Positions 8,271 through 17,201 of a DNA stretch of 64,000 nt are shown piece by piece; the stretch's first letter is position 1; the number at the start of each line of letters is the position of its first letter. Source of the stretch: Ignavibacteriales bacterium (GTDB lineage Bacteria; Bacteroidota; Ignavibacteria; Ignavibacteriales; Ignavibacteriaceae); the NCBI GenBank assembly GCA_016707115.1, contig JADJIH010000017.1:1-64000 (forward strand). Reading direction: 5' to 3'. The notes under the pieces are model-generated. The model was not told the origin of the DNA. It ran no database searches and was given only the letters and a program-made list of their open reading frames with translations. A program made the position numbers and the translations under genes.

Positions 8271-9476
8271 TTAAAATGCGGTTACAACACCAACACTGAA
8301 TGTTGCAAACTCTTTTTTAAAATCGTAATTAGTTTCAACAATCATTCTAATGTTTCTTCTAAAAACATATCCCAGGTGAGCAGAAAGTGTTTTGTAATTT
8401 AAATCTGATTGATCAGATTCAATCCAGTTAAACAAGCCAACAGCATACCATTTGCTGTCATCTCCATTTGGACGATAAATCAATTCTGCAAATGCTCCAC
8501 GGGTAGCAATCTCAGGTATTGGGTTGGCCTGGTTGTAGAGAAAAGTGGGATTATTATCATTCCTCTCTACATACTGTAAATTTATTTCAATTGGATCAAA
8601 TGTAATCGTTGCATCTCCACCTAACATCCACAATTCATTTTGAGGATAATAGGTTGTATAACTTCCATTAATCCCTTCGGTTAATTCGTTTTGCTCCTTA
8701 CCATAATATCCCATCGCGCCAATTCTAAAATGCTCACCTGCATCCTGCGAAATTCTACCCATAAGATTTTTATATTTATCATCATCAAAATTACCACCTA
8801 AAAACCCTTCACCAATTCCGCTCCCGTTTACAATTTGTAGCGCCAGATCAGTTCCGCTATCAAAACCATAATTTAACATAATTCCGCGATCGTATGTTAG
8901 GTTAACATTAGAAGCCCCTGGTTTTACTTTGTAGATATAGTAATCATCTCTTGTCAATCGAAGTTCTCTTTTAAACAACGGATCACACACCTGAAATTGT
9001 CCCAGCGTTAGATCAAGTTCACTTCCGGCAACATTGTTAAACATTAACCATGCATCCTCAAGTTTTCCAACTTCACCATTTTCAAGAATGTAGTAAACAT
9101 AGTAAGCAACATCTTTTGTAATAGCACCACCAGATAAAAGTTTAAATACTATCGGTGCAGTAAAATCAGATTGCTCGGTGTTGCCTTGATTGTATGTAAC
9201 ATACCCTTCCAATCTTAATGCAAGAGGAAGATCACGAATAAGTGAAAGTTCCGGATCACCGGTTTCTACAAAATATCTAGGTGCATCCTGATCTTTAAGT
9301 TGAAATCCATTTCCGGCAAATTCATCACCATAAGGTTTTAGCTTGGGAAATGGTGAGTGACATGTTTTACAAGTCATATTATATTTTCTTGCAAATGCCG
9401 GTATGGCGAAAATGTCTGATGCTGCTATTGCAGTAATGATAATAGCTAAGAGAATAAGTAACATTATTTTTTTCAT
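8271..9476 (-). CDS. Porin-like beta-barrel with N-terminal c-type haem site
   Basis: This 401-residue protein has a signal peptide (1-24) followed at once by a haem-binding motif, 'MTCKTCHSPFPKLKPYGDEF' (Cys36, Cys39, His40). The rest is amphipathic strands ending in Phe ('FATFSVGVVTAF'), typical of an outer-membrane barrel. Proteins with this 'TCKTCH.PFP.LKPYG..F' opening are common next to multihaem cytochromes in anaerobes and are thought to help electrons or substrates cross the outer membrane. It lies 100 bp downstream of the pentahaem cytochrome gene on the same strand, so the two probably work together. A structural barrel prediction would test the call. Confidence 0.82.
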   Translation of the reverse strand: MKKIMLLILLAIIITAIAASDIFAIPAFARKYNMTCKTCHSPFPKLKPYGDEFAGNGFQLKDQDAPRYFVETGDPELSLIRDLPLALRLEGYVTYNQGNTEQSDFTAPIVFKLLSGGAITKDVAYYVYYILENGEVGKLEDAWLMFNNVAGSELDLTLGQFQVCDPLFKRELRLTRDDYYIYKVKPGASNVNLTYDRGIMLNYGFDSGTDLALQIVNGSGIGEGFLGGNFDDDKYKNLMGRISQDAGEHFRIGAMGYYGKEQNELTEGINGSYTTYYPQNELWMLGGDATITFDPIEINLQYVERNDNNPTFLYNQANPIPEIATRGAFAELIYRPNGDDSKWYAVGLFNWIESDQSDLNYKTLSAHLGYVFRRNIRMIVETNYDFKKEFATFSVGVVTAF

Positions 9477-9500
9477 TTTATTCCTCTTTTATTTTGTCTT

Positions 9501-9566
9501 GTCATTCCGCACTTGATGCGGAATCTATTTTAAGTATTGAGATGCCGGAACGGAGTCCGGCATGAC
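9501..9566. repeat. Palindromic repeat, GTCATTCCG family
   Basis: A 66-bp element that starts GTCATTCCGC...GCGGAAT and ends ATGCCGG...CCGGCATGAC. It lies between the two cytochrome genes and could weaken or end read-through from the upstream gene. Confidence 0.7.
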
Positions 9567-9575
9567 ACTTCGTGT

Positions 9576-10940
9576 TTAAGGTAACACAGTTATAAAAGTT
9601 GAGTGCTCATTAACTTTAATTATTTCTTCTTCCTCATCAGGAACGTTAAGAAAGTCCGCAACAGGTTTAACTAATTTTTGATAGTTGAGCACTGCGGTTA
9701 CTTTTAACTCACCTGGCGCAACATTATCCGGCAGATTGAATGTAAAATATTCCAATTTCGTTTCGCGTGGTCCAAGTCTGTAATCAACACCAAGTGATTT
9801 TGTATTCCATTGTTGAATTGTCATTCTTCCCTGCGGATCGAAATAAGCCATTCTAAAAATTCTATCTCCGATTGGAATCCCATCACGCTGCACACCTTTA
9901 AAGTTTGGATCATTCTTTGCGATTCCCATATCCTGGTAGGCTAAAACATCGGCACCAATTGTAAATTCTTCACCATCAAATCCCTTTTTGTTCACAGGCA
10001 GATGATAAACATTTCCTTTTGCATCAACCGCTTCTACATGCATCCAGACAATCCTGTCTTCAACAGATCCTGTTGGAAATTTGTGTCCTGTTTTTTGATT
10101 GAAAAGTGCAACTGTAAACTTAACAGTTTCTCCGGGTTCAGCTTCACGAATATCCGGATGAATTCGTAATTCAATTGTTCCTTTAACTTTTCCAGGATCG
10201 TGAGCTCCATGAAATAAATGCTGCCATGCATCCGGATATTTATTACCCATTGCCGCAGTATAACCTTCTGCCTGGGTCATATGGCAATTCTGGCACTGAA
10301 CACCTTCTTTAGAATAAGGCCCTTCTTTCCATTCAAGGTGAGTTGATTTTACCCAAACACCAAAAGGTGACATTTCATTATGACATGTTCCGCAAAAATC
10401 CGCTGACTTTAGAAAATCTGACTTTATGATTTTATGTTCAGGTGAATTTCCTGTTCCTCGAGGGCCATATTTAGTTTTGCCGTCTGTTGGATTAGAAACA
10501 AAATTAAAATTATGCGGTATCTCACCTTCAAATCCTGAAACGGTATGACACACATCGCAGGATACTGATTCATTTGCTCTTGAATTCATTTCTGGTTTTG
10601 GCGGTGGAACATCACCGACTAAAAAAGAAATTGGTGCATGGCAGCCATTGCATCCTGCTTTAACTTCTGCAACAAGTGGATCTTTTTCTGCATGGGGAAC
10701 AGCGAGTTCAAAATATTCAATCTCATCCCAATGATGAGTATATGCTTGAGACATCATTGCCTGTTTCCACTGTTGATAAAAATCAACGTGGCAGGATGAA
10801 CCGCAGAATTGTGGTGTTTTATATTCATCATACTTTCTGGAGCCAAGTGCATCTGCACCAGCTTTTGTTTGAGAAAATAGATTTGCGGCAGAAATACAAA
10901 CAAATAGTAATGAGACTGAAATTAGTTTAATTATTTTCAT
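9576..10940 (-). CDS. Multihaem cytochrome c, five haem sites (one CX3CH)
   Basis: This 454-residue secreted protein has a signal peptide (1-24). Haem motifs lie in the first half: C97NGCH, C128DVCH, C183GTCH and C216QNCH, plus an unusual C46GSSCH with three residues between the cysteines. Spaced His residues ('HHW', 'PHAEKD', 'HLFHGAHDPG') could be distal ligands. The C-terminal half is a beta-rich domain of about 200 residues without haem ('LRIHPDIREAEPGETVKFTV'). The arrangement resembles the cytochrome c554 group of multihaem proteins. A role in anaerobic respiration or electron transfer across the envelope is inferred from its porin-like haem neighbour at 8271. Confidence 0.85.
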   Translation of the reverse strand: MKIIKLISVSLLFVCISAANLFSQTKAGADALGSRKYDEYKTPQFCGSSCHVDFYQQWKQAMMSQAYTHHWDEIEYFELAVPHAEKDPLVAEVKAGCNGCHAPISFLVGDVPPPKPEMNSRANESVSCDVCHTVSGFEGEIPHNFNFVSNPTDGKTKYGPRGTGNSPEHKIIKSDFLKSADFCGTCHNEMSPFGVWVKSTHLEWKEGPYSKEGVQCQNCHMTQAEGYTAAMGNKYPDAWQHLFHGAHDPGKVKGTIELRIHPDIREAEPGETVKFTVALFNQKTGHKFPTGSVEDRIVWMHVEAVDAKGNVYHLPVNKKGFDGEEFTIGADVLAYQDMGIAKNDPNFKGVQRDGIPIGDRIFRMAYFDPQGRMTIQQWNTKSLGVDYRLGPRETKLEYFTFNLPDNVAPGELKVTAVLNYQKLVKPVADFLNVPDEEEEIIKVNEHSTFITVLP

Positions 10941-11152
10941 AGAAAGCCTCGAAATTTGATTTTGAATATGAATGTGTTTGAATATCGGATTTGCTGGATA
11001 TAGAAATTGGAAGTATGTGGATTATTATTAACCACAAAAAAGTATGCTGAATATTTTTTATCGAACCAGAAACAGAAAACATTTATTACTCCCCGTAGAG
11101 TATTCCAAAATTAAAGAAATTAAATCTTATTAACTTGTTTAAATGCAAAATA

Positions 11153-11178
11153 GAAGACGACTTTTTTAAGTCGTCTTC
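11153..11178 (-). terminator. Strong hairpin, probable terminator of the 11229-11843 gene
   Basis: A 9-bp perfect stem (GAAGACGAC/GTCGTCTTC) lies 50 bp past the stop of the DUF2202 lipoprotein. The following U tract is weak (TATTTT). The remainder of the 290-bp gap 10941-11228 shows no gene and should hold the cytochrome promoter. Confidence 0.55.
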
Positions 11179-11228
11179 CTGGCAAATAGAAATAATACAC
11201 TAAGAACAAACTAGCGGTCAATCCATTA

Positions 11229-11843
11229 TCACTCCGAAGCTAAAGATCTAACACATCCAATCAAATTTTTGTTAAAGGCTGCAAGATGACTTACTGAGCC
11301 GGCTTTAAGATTTGTATATAATCTTATTATACCCGGATTTGTTACAACATTTGTTAACTGATCTTCAAGATCTGCAATATCAAGTTCTTCAATCGCAACA
11401 CCAACCAGCAATGCATCGTTTAAAGAAACGCTGCCTTGAGCAATAAGCTGATCGTAAAGTGCTTGAAAAGTTGCATCTGGAAATACGCCAACTTCATCTG
11501 ATGTTAACGGATCTGGAATACTATATTTGTCCAGCATTCTTTTAACTGCGGTCATGTGGGCTTGTTCACTAAGTTTAATATTTAAGAATACTTGTGCGTT
11601 GTAAGTTGTACCCATAACTGTATAAACATCACGTGCAAGTTTCTCTTCAATTCTCATATGAATTAATCCATCAATCTCTTCCTGTGTAACTGTATATGTT
11701 CCGCCATCAGGTGAAATAAAATTAATGTTGCCCGATTTAGATAATTCAGTTTCCGGTGAAATAACATCTGTGTTTGTATTACAACCAGCTAAGAAAAAAG
11801 CAAAAAGAACTAGTCCAAGAATTTTTGCTGTTAACTTTTTCAT
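11229..11843 (-). CDS. DUF2202 lipoprotein
   Basis: This 204-residue protein has a lipoprotein signal ending in 'FFLAGC', so it is likely anchored to a membrane from the periplasmic side. The DUF2202 domain shares 'DGLIHMRIEEKLARDVYTVM', 'SEQAHMTAVKRMLDKYSIPD' and the closing 'GSVSHLAAFNKNL' with the DUF2202 protein at 7576-8151, a clear paralogue. The helices carry regularly spaced Glu and His residues as in ferritin-like proteins. It is separated from the upstream DxDxDG gene by a strong terminator at 11871-11899, so it probably has its own promoter or depends on read-through. A C-terminal 'CVRSLASE' extension is not shared with the paralogue. Confidence 0.85.
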   Translation of the reverse strand: MKKLTAKILGLVLFAFFLAGCNTNTDVISPETELSKSGNINFISPDGGTYTVTQEEIDGLIHMRIEEKLARDVYTVMGTTYNAQVFLNIKLSEQAHMTAVKRMLDKYSIPDPLTSDEVGVFPDATFQALYDQLIAQGSVSLNDALLVGVAIEELDIADLEDQLTNVVTNPGIIRLYTNLKAGSVSHLAAFNKNLIGCVRSLASE

Positions 11844-11870
11844 TTTATCCTCACTTTATTTCATGTATAA

Positions 11871-11899
11871 AAAGCGATGCTCATTTTGAGCATCGCTTT
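11871..11899 (-). terminator. Terminator after the DxDxDG-repeat gene
   Basis: A 13-bp perfect stem (AAAGCGATGCTCA/TGAGCATCGCTTT) with a 3-base loop. On the minus strand the stem is followed by TTTTTAT. It lies 15 bp past the stop of the 11914-12435 gene. Confidence 0.8.
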
Positions 11900-11913
11900 A
11901 TTTATTTAATTAT

Positions 11914-12435
11914 TTATTTTCTTCCGCCACGGTTACCTTTTGGTCCAGTACCGTCACAAGTTCCTGTTCCATTACCAGATCCATTACCCGTACCGTCTTT
12001 TGGTCCAACACCATTGTTACCAGTTCCGTTTCCAGGACCATATTTATTTCCACCTGATTTGTTCTGATTGTTTTTACCCTTCATATTCTTTTGTCCGGTT
12101 CCATCTTCTGGTTTTACAAAATCAGGATCTTTGCCATTCGGGATTCCATCACCATCCGAATCAAAAGCGTTATCATTTATTCCATCACCATTTAAGTCAA
12201 CAAATCCTTTACCATTTTTTCTAACTTTAGAACCGGTGTAATCTTCGTCTCTGCCATTCGGGATTCCATCACCATCAGCATCCGGTGCCAGGTCATTATA
12301 TCCATCCTGGTTAGCATCTACAAAGCCTTTTGTTTTTACTTTGGTTTGATTATCCTGTGCGAAAACATTTGCTGAAAACACTACTGCCATAAGCACTATG
12401 ATTGAGAGGATGCTTATAAGATTTTTCTTTTTCAT
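11914..12435 (-). CDS. Secreted DxDxDG calcium-binding-repeat protein with Gly/Asn/Lys-rich tail
   Basis: This 173-residue protein has a signal peptide (1-26, '...SANVFAQ'). Residues ~37-110 hold four EF-hand/thrombospondin-3-like loops: 'DANQDGYND', 'DADGDGIPNG', 'DLNGDGIND' and 'DSDGDGIPNG', which should bind calcium outside the cell. The last 60 residues are low-complexity Gly, Asn, Lys and Thr ending in 'GNRGGRK'. A smaller relative lies at 17202-17558 with one such loop and the same kind of tail. The gene is preceded by a sigma-54-like element and paired dyads shared with the exopolysaccharide operon. A cell-surface or matrix role is likely; no T9SS sorting domain is present. Confidence 0.82.
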   Translation of the reverse strand: MKKKNLISILSIIVLMAVVFSANVFAQDNQTKVKTKGFVDANQDGYNDLAPDADGDGIPNGRDEDYTGSKVRKNGKGFVDLNGDGINDNAFDSDGDGIPNGKDPDFVKPEDGTGQKNMKGKNNQNKSGGNKYGPGNGTGNNGVGPKDGTGNGSGNGTGTCDGTGPKGNRGGRK

Positions 12436-12473
12436 TTGAGAACTCCTTTTATGTGTTTGTGTTTGTTGTTTGT

Positions 12474-12489
12474 TGCATAGTGTAATCCA
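12474..12489 (-). promoter_or_regulatory. Sigma-54-like promoter of the DxDxDG-repeat gene
   Basis: On the minus strand the sequence reads TGGATTACACTATGCA, with the GG and GC of the -24/-12 element at the right spacing. The start codon is about 40 bp downstream. It is weaker than the copy at 17579-17594. Confidence 0.45.
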
Positions 12490-12550
12490 AATGATGTGCC
12501 GAAATGTTTTCTTTGTTTTTTACTTGTTATGCAATGTTTTAATGAGTGTT

Positions 12551-12586
12551 CGACTATCACGGCGAATGGCTGCGACTTGTTGGACG
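12551..12586. promoter_or_regulatory. Paired dyads, putative activator (enhancer) sites
   Basis: CGAC-TATCAC-GGCG (12551-12564) and CGAC-TTGTTG-GACG (12573-12586), 22 bp apart. They lie about 60-100 bp upstream of the sigma-54-like element and within the intergenic region shared with the divergent kinase-activator operon. Related pairs lie at 17648 and 27685. Confidence 0.45.
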
Positions 12587-12657
12587 AAACAGAATCTTAT
12601 TTGTGAATTATAATTTTATTTTCTTTTCATCTAAAAATTTAAAAAGTAATTTGCACT

Positions 12658-14679
12658 ATGAAATTTCGATTTAAACTTTCACCAAAAGCAATTATATCTA
12701 TTACTGTTCTGATAGCTGCTGTTATGATTGTCTCTTCTTACATTGAGCTCAAACAAAGTAAGAAAGAAATTTTTCAATTACTTTATGAACATTCTTCAAC
12801 TCTTCTTGAATCAATAATACAGAGCAGTAAAAATACTCTTAACTCAAGTTTTGAAATTGAAAATTTAATAACTGATCGACTTTTAGATAATGCAAGATTG
12901 GTGAAGAAGTTAGACAGTTTAAATGCACTAAATAGAGATGAACTAATTAAACTTGGAAATGAAAATAATCTTTACCGAATAAATATTTTTGATTCCAGGG
13001 GCAATAGAGTTTTAACAAATCGTATCCCTGAACCCGGACATCTTCATGGTGAAGAAAAGATAAACCGTTACACGGAACTTTCTGCAATTTTAAATAATGA
13101 AACAGATGAATTAATTATTGGATTAAAAACTGCCGAGTTTACTGATGAAGAAAGATTTGCTGTAGCCATTGCCAGATCTTATAATAGGGGCGCAATTGTT
13201 ATCAATATGGATGCTAAAGATTTTTTAGAGTTCAGAAAGAAAATTGGAATTGGCATTATTTTGCAGCAAATGTCTGCCCATCATGGAATCGAATATATAA
13301 TGTTACAAGATACAATTGGAATTCTTGCAGCTAGTGAAAAGATTGATACAGTAGAATCAATAACCGATTCTGATTTTTTAATTCCTGCTTTAACATCTGA
13401 TTCGGTTTTTTCGCGAACTACTTTTCATACCGGACATGAAGTTTATGAAGTGACAAAGAGGTTTTCTTTTGATGATGAATTTTTTGGATTATACAGACTT
13501 GGTGTTTCACTTGAAGATATAAAAAATGTTGAAAAAAGAATGTTGAGAAGAATGATTTTAATTTCCTTAATTCTCGCAGCTATTTCAATTATCGTTTTAA
13601 GTATAATTTTTACCACACAAAATCTAAAATCTATTTCTAATGAGTACGACAAATTTAAAACGTTAACTTCATCCGTACTGGAAAATATGAGTGAAGCAGT
13701 AATTGTTTTAGATAATGAGAACCGGATAACACTATTTAACAAATCCGCTGAAAACCTGTTTAAGATTAAATCTGAAAACGTTTTACAAAATAATATTAGC
13801 ACAATTGCTAATGGAGTATTAAACTTTCTTCAAGTAGAAGACTTAAACAATACTATAAGTTCGTTTGAAAAGGAAATAAATTTCAACGGTGAACAAAAGC
13901 ATTTTTCACTAAGCATTTCTCCTCTTGTAGATCCTGATACAAATCAAACAAAGTATACTGTTGTTATAAAAGATTTAACTGAAACTAAAAGATTAGAGGA
14001 GGACGCAAAACGAAATGAAAAACTTTCTGCAATGGGTGAACTTGCTTCCGGAGTTGCACACGAAATAAGAAATCCAATTAATGCAATTGGCATGATTGCA
14101 CAAAGACTAAATAAGGAATTTACTACGACTCACAACGAAAATGAGTATTTGGATATCACTCAATTATTACGCGGTGAAGTTAATAGGATAAATAAAATTA
14201 TCACTCAGTTTTTAAGTTATGCAAAACCTATTGATGTTAATCTTAGACCTGTTGATATTAAATCTTATCTTAGTGAGGTTTACAAATTATTTGAAGACCA
14301 GGCTAAACAAAAATCGACTAATTTTGTTTTAAAAGGGACAGAATCAATTACAATCAATCTTGATGCCGATTTAATTAAACAATCTTTAATGAACATCTTA
14401 CAAAATGCTTTTGATGCATCCAAGAAAGATGGAGAAGTAACTATTAAGTATTTTAGAATAAGCAATAATTTGATAATTGAAATTTCTGACAATGGAATTG
14501 GAATCTCGACAGAGCAGCAAAAAAAGATTTTTGATTTGTATTTTACAACAAAAAAAGATGGCAACGGATTGGGATTGAGTATATCACAAAAAATTATTGC
14601 CCAACATAACGGTTCAATTTCGGTTACAAGTAAAGTTAATAGTGGAACTACTTTCAAAATTATATTACCAATACAATGA
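12658..14679 (+). CDS. Membrane sensor histidine kinase with PAS domain (NtrB/ZraS-like)
   Basis: This 673-residue kinase has a transmembrane segment at ~12-28, a periplasmic sensor region of about 270 residues, a second segment at ~299-320 ('MILISLILAAISIIVLSIIF'), a PAS domain (~335-440, 'VLENMSEAVIVLDNENRITL') and a HisKA domain with His468 in 'GELASGVAHEIRNPI'. The ATPase domain has N ('NILQNAFDA'), G1 ('DNGIGIS') and G2 ('GNGLGLSIS') boxes. It overlaps the following sigma-54 activator by 4 bp, so the pair should form one two-component system. The periplasmic ligand is unknown. It is transcribed divergently from the DxDxDG gene with paired dyads between them. Confidence 0.93.
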   Translation: MKFRFKLSPKAIISITVLIAAVMIVSSYIELKQSKKEIFQLLYEHSSTLLESIIQSSKNTLNSSFEIENLITDRLLDNARLVKKLDSLNALNRDELIKLGNENNLYRINIFDSRGNRVLTNRIPEPGHLHGEEKINRYTELSAILNNETDELIIGLKTAEFTDEERFAVAIARSYNRGAIVINMDAKDFLEFRKKIGIGIILQQMSAHHGIEYIMLQDTIGILAASEKIDTVESITDSDFLIPALTSDSVFSRTTFHTGHEVYEVTKRFSFDDEFFGLYRLGVSLEDIKNVEKRMLRRMILISLILAAISIIVLSIIFTTQNLKSISNEYDKFKTLTSSVLENMSEAVIVLDNENRITLFNKSAENLFKIKSENVLQNNISTIANGVLNFLQVEDLNNTISSFEKEINFNGEQKHFSLSISPLVDPDTNQTKYTVVIKDLTETKRLEEDAKRNEKLSAMGELASGVAHEIRNPINAIGMIAQRLNKEFTTTHNENEYLDITQLLRGEVNRINKIITQFLSYAKPIDVNLRPVDIKSYLSEVYKLFEDQAKQKSTNFVLKGTESITINLDADLIKQSLMNILQNAFDASKKDGEVTIKYFRISNNLIIEISDNGIGISTEQQKKIFDLYFTTKKDGNGLGLSISQKIIAQHNGSISVTSKVNSGTTFKIILPIQ

Positions 14680-16046
14680 ATAATTATTCTATTTTAATCG
14701 TTGATGATGAAGATGCCCAGCGTAATGTTTTAAAGGGCTATCTGGAAAAAAAAGGATATAAAATATATTCTGCCTCATCCGGAAATGAAGGAATAAAAAT
14801 CGTTCAAAATAATCTAATCGATATTGTTTTATCTGATTATAAAATGCCGGATAAAACCGGTTTAGAAGTTCTTGAAGAGGTTAAAAAGATAAATCCGGAA
14901 ATAAGTTTTGTAATCTTAACCGCTTACGGTACGATTGAAAACGCTGTAAAAGCAATGCGCCTCGGAGCTTTTGATTACATTTCAAAACCTGTAGATCTTG
15001 ATGAACTTGATTTGATGATTGAAAGAATTATTGAAAATAAAAATCTCAGATCTGAAATTCAGATTCTTAAAAATCAGCTTAAAGAAAAATTTAAAATTGA
15101 TTCTTTCATATCCAACTCATCCAAAATGGAAGAAGTTTTAAGTGTTGCAGCACGCGCTGCAGACAGCAAAGCAACTATTTTAATTACAGGTGAAAGCGGA
15201 ACTGGAAAGGAAGTACTTGCAAAGTCAATACATTATGTCAGCCCAAGAAAAGATAAGCCTTTTATTGCAGTAAATATTCCGGCGTTACCAGAAACATTGC
15301 TTGAAAGCGAATTGTTTGGACACGAAAAAGGTGCATTTACAGGTGCTGAAAAAGCAAAGAAAGGTCGGTTTGAACTTGCAGATACCGGTACAATTTTTCT
15401 TGATGAAATTGGTGACATTCCAATAAATCTTCAAGTTAAATTGCTCCGCGTTTTACAAGAACATCAGATTGAAAGATTGGGTTCAACAGAGAATATTGAT
15501 ATTGATGTTAGAATAATTGCAGCAACTCATCAAAATCTTGAAGAAAAAATTAAAGACGGCAGTTTTAGAGAAGATTTGTATTACAGGTTAAATATTGTTT
15601 CGCTTCATATACCTCCTTTACGTGAACGAAGAGAAGATGTTTTACCATTGATTGAATATTTTATTAACAAGTATTCTAAAGAAAACAATAAACAAAATCT
15701 TAGCTTATCAAAAGAAGTAATTGATTTATTAATTAAATATAATTTTGCAGGAAATGTACGTGAGCTTGAAAATATTATTGAGCGTGCAGTTGTTCTTTCT
15801 CGTGGAGATGTAATTACAGTAAATGATCTTCCAAACGTTGTAAAAGGATTTAAAGCTGAAAAAGAAATTATTGTAAATGATGAAGCAAGTTTAATAGAGC
15901 AAGTTGAAGCACTAGAGAAGAAACTTATTTACGATGCTTTAAGTAAGGCAAACGGAAATCAATCACAGGCTGGAAGAATATTAGGACTGACCGAAAGAAA
16001 TCTTCGTTACAAAATGCAGAAGTATGATATAAAAAAATTTGGGTGA
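14676..16046 (+). CDS. NtrC-family sigma-54-dependent response regulator
   Basis: This 456-residue protein has a receiver domain with phospho-acceptor Asp54 ('VLSDYKMPDKTGLEVL'). Its AAA+ domain has Walker A 'GESGTGKE' (172-179), the sigma-54 contact loop GAFTGA (219-224) and 'LFLDEIGDIP'. The C-terminal Fis-type helix-turn-helix is 'NQSQAGRILGLTERNLRYKM'. It is translationally coupled to the sensor kinase. Proteins of this kind bind paired dyads ~80-150 bp upstream of -24/-12 promoters. Three such arrangements occur in this window (12474, 17579 and 27597), which makes this protein the obvious candidate activator of the DxDxDG genes and the exopolysaccharide operon. Confidence 0.95.
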   Translation: MNNYSILIVDDEDAQRNVLKGYLEKKGYKIYSASSGNEGIKIVQNNLIDIVLSDYKMPDKTGLEVLEEVKKINPEISFVILTAYGTIENAVKAMRLGAFDYISKPVDLDELDLMIERIIENKNLRSEIQILKNQLKEKFKIDSFISNSSKMEEVLSVAARAADSKATILITGESGTGKEVLAKSIHYVSPRKDKPFIAVNIPALPETLLESELFGHEKGAFTGAEKAKKGRFELADTGTIFLDEIGDIPINLQVKLLRVLQEHQIERLGSTENIDIDVRIIAATHQNLEEKIKDGSFREDLYYRLNIVSLHIPPLRERREDVLPLIEYFINKYSKENNKQNLSLSKEVIDLLIKYNFAGNVRELENIIERAVVLSRGDVITVNDLPNVVKGFKAEKEIIVNDEASLIEQVEALEKKLIYDALSKANGNQSQAGRILGLTERNLRYKMQKYDIKKFG

Positions 16047-16062
16047 TAAATTTGACATAAAT

Positions 16063-16090
16063 GTCACGCTTCGACTTCGCTCAGTGTGAC
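16063..16090. repeat. Short inverted repeat between convergent genes
   Basis: GTCAC...GTGAC ends enclosing CGCTTCGACTTCGCTCAGT. It lies between the ends of the activator and barrel genes. It resembles other repeat pieces here, for example near 51280, and could act as a weak bidirectional terminator. Confidence 0.45.
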
Positions 16091-16091
16091 T

Positions 16092-17183
16092 TCAAAAACC
16101 ATAATCAAAGGAAAAAGAAATAATTTGATTTGAATACTTATAGTAATAATCATTTGAATTATTCTTAAAATAATTCCAGGTTGCAGAAACAGAAAGACCA
16201 TTCATAACATTGCTTAAATCGTAAGCCAGACCAGCTCCAAATCCGAACTGCTTATCTTCACGCATAGCTGACAATTCAACTCCATTTCTATCAACAGCAG
16301 GAAGTGAAGAATAGTTTCTTATTAAATATCTTCCTTCAAGACTAAGTTCTAATTTTTCATTAAAGTAATGTTTAAATCCTATCCCCAATTCAATTCCATC
16401 GTAAGAATAAATATCATTAAATATTTCTTCCTCGTAGTATAAAAGAGAATCACTTACCAAATACCTGCTTCCGTCAGAAAGATTTTTCCGATAGACTGCA
16501 AAAGCACTTAATCCTGTAAGATCACTTATTGATTGGCCGACATTAACTTTAAATTTTATTTGTGATGCTTGATTGAGATAACCTTCAAAATTGTATTCTT
16601 CAAAATATTGCTTTAATGAATACTCAGTATTTAAAGTTAGAGAAGTTTGAGTTTCGAAGTTTGAAATATAAGTCAGGAATATTTTATGCTCGTAGTGTGA
16701 GAACAAACTAAAGTTTTTATAATTGTTTCTATTGAAGATATATCCGGGTAAAATAAAATCGCTTTCACCAATGGAATGACGATAATTTGCATATGCAGAA
16801 ATTTGATCAAAATCATAAACCACATATTCATCCTGGTTATTTCTAAAAGAATAATTTATTCCTGCATTAATTGGATTATCATCAATTGAAAACAAATGCG
16901 TTTCAACCAATCCAATGCGGTGTGTGTTAAATGATTTTGATGTTGTTGTTTGAAATAAATTTAAACTTCCCTCATAGTAAAGCTGAACATTATTAAATTC
17001 AGACTCAAAGTTATATGCTGAACCAAATGACAAGCTGTTTATAAAATCTGAAACATTGTTGCTTGTATTAAAAATATTATCATCATAAATGCCCTCATAA
17101 TTAGTGTAAAGATTAAATTGGGCTTGCACACTAGTTAAATATAAAAGTGATATTAAAATTATCGGACTGATTCTTTTTTTCAT
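16092..17183 (-). CDS. Outer-membrane beta-barrel protein of unknown function
   Basis: This 363-residue protein has a signal peptide (1-22, '...LTSVQAQ') followed by alternating amphipathic strands rich in Tyr, Asn and Phe. It ends 'QIISFSFDYGF', with the terminal aromatic that outer-membrane barrels use for assembly. No plug or TonB box is visible. It starts 18 bp after the stop of the small DxDxDG gene 17202-17558 and is probably co-transcribed with it from the sigma-54-like promoter at 17579. It resembles the barrel at 19887-21134 in size and style, though the similarity is too weak to align by eye. Export or anchoring of a surface polymer is an inference from context. Confidence 0.78.
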   Translation of the reverse strand: MKKRISPIILISLLYLTSVQAQFNLYTNYEGIYDDNIFNTSNNVSDFINSLSFGSAYNFESEFNNVQLYYEGSLNLFQTTTSKSFNTHRIGLVETHLFSIDDNPINAGINYSFRNNQDEYVVYDFDQISAYANYRHSIGESDFILPGYIFNRNNYKNFSLFSHYEHKIFLTYISNFETQTSLTLNTEYSLKQYFEEYNFEGYLNQASQIKFKVNVGQSISDLTGLSAFAVYRKNLSDGSRYLVSDSLLYYEEEIFNDIYSYDGIELGIGFKHYFNEKLELSLEGRYLIRNYSSLPAVDRNGVELSAMREDKQFGFGAGLAYDLSNVMNGLSVSATWNYFKNNSNDYYYKYSNQIISFSFDYGF

Positions 17184-17201
17184 GATTTAATATTTAAATT
17201 T

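Noticed and set aside
11774..12224. Pro/His/Tyr-rich open frames on the plus strand
   Set aside because: They are antisense shadows of the Gly/Asn-rich tail and calcium loops of the 11914-12435 gene.
12490..12505. A second sigma-54-like match (CGGCACATCATTTGGA on the minus strand)
   Set aside because: The -12 half has GG instead of GC and is farther from the start than the element at 12474; kept only as an alternative.
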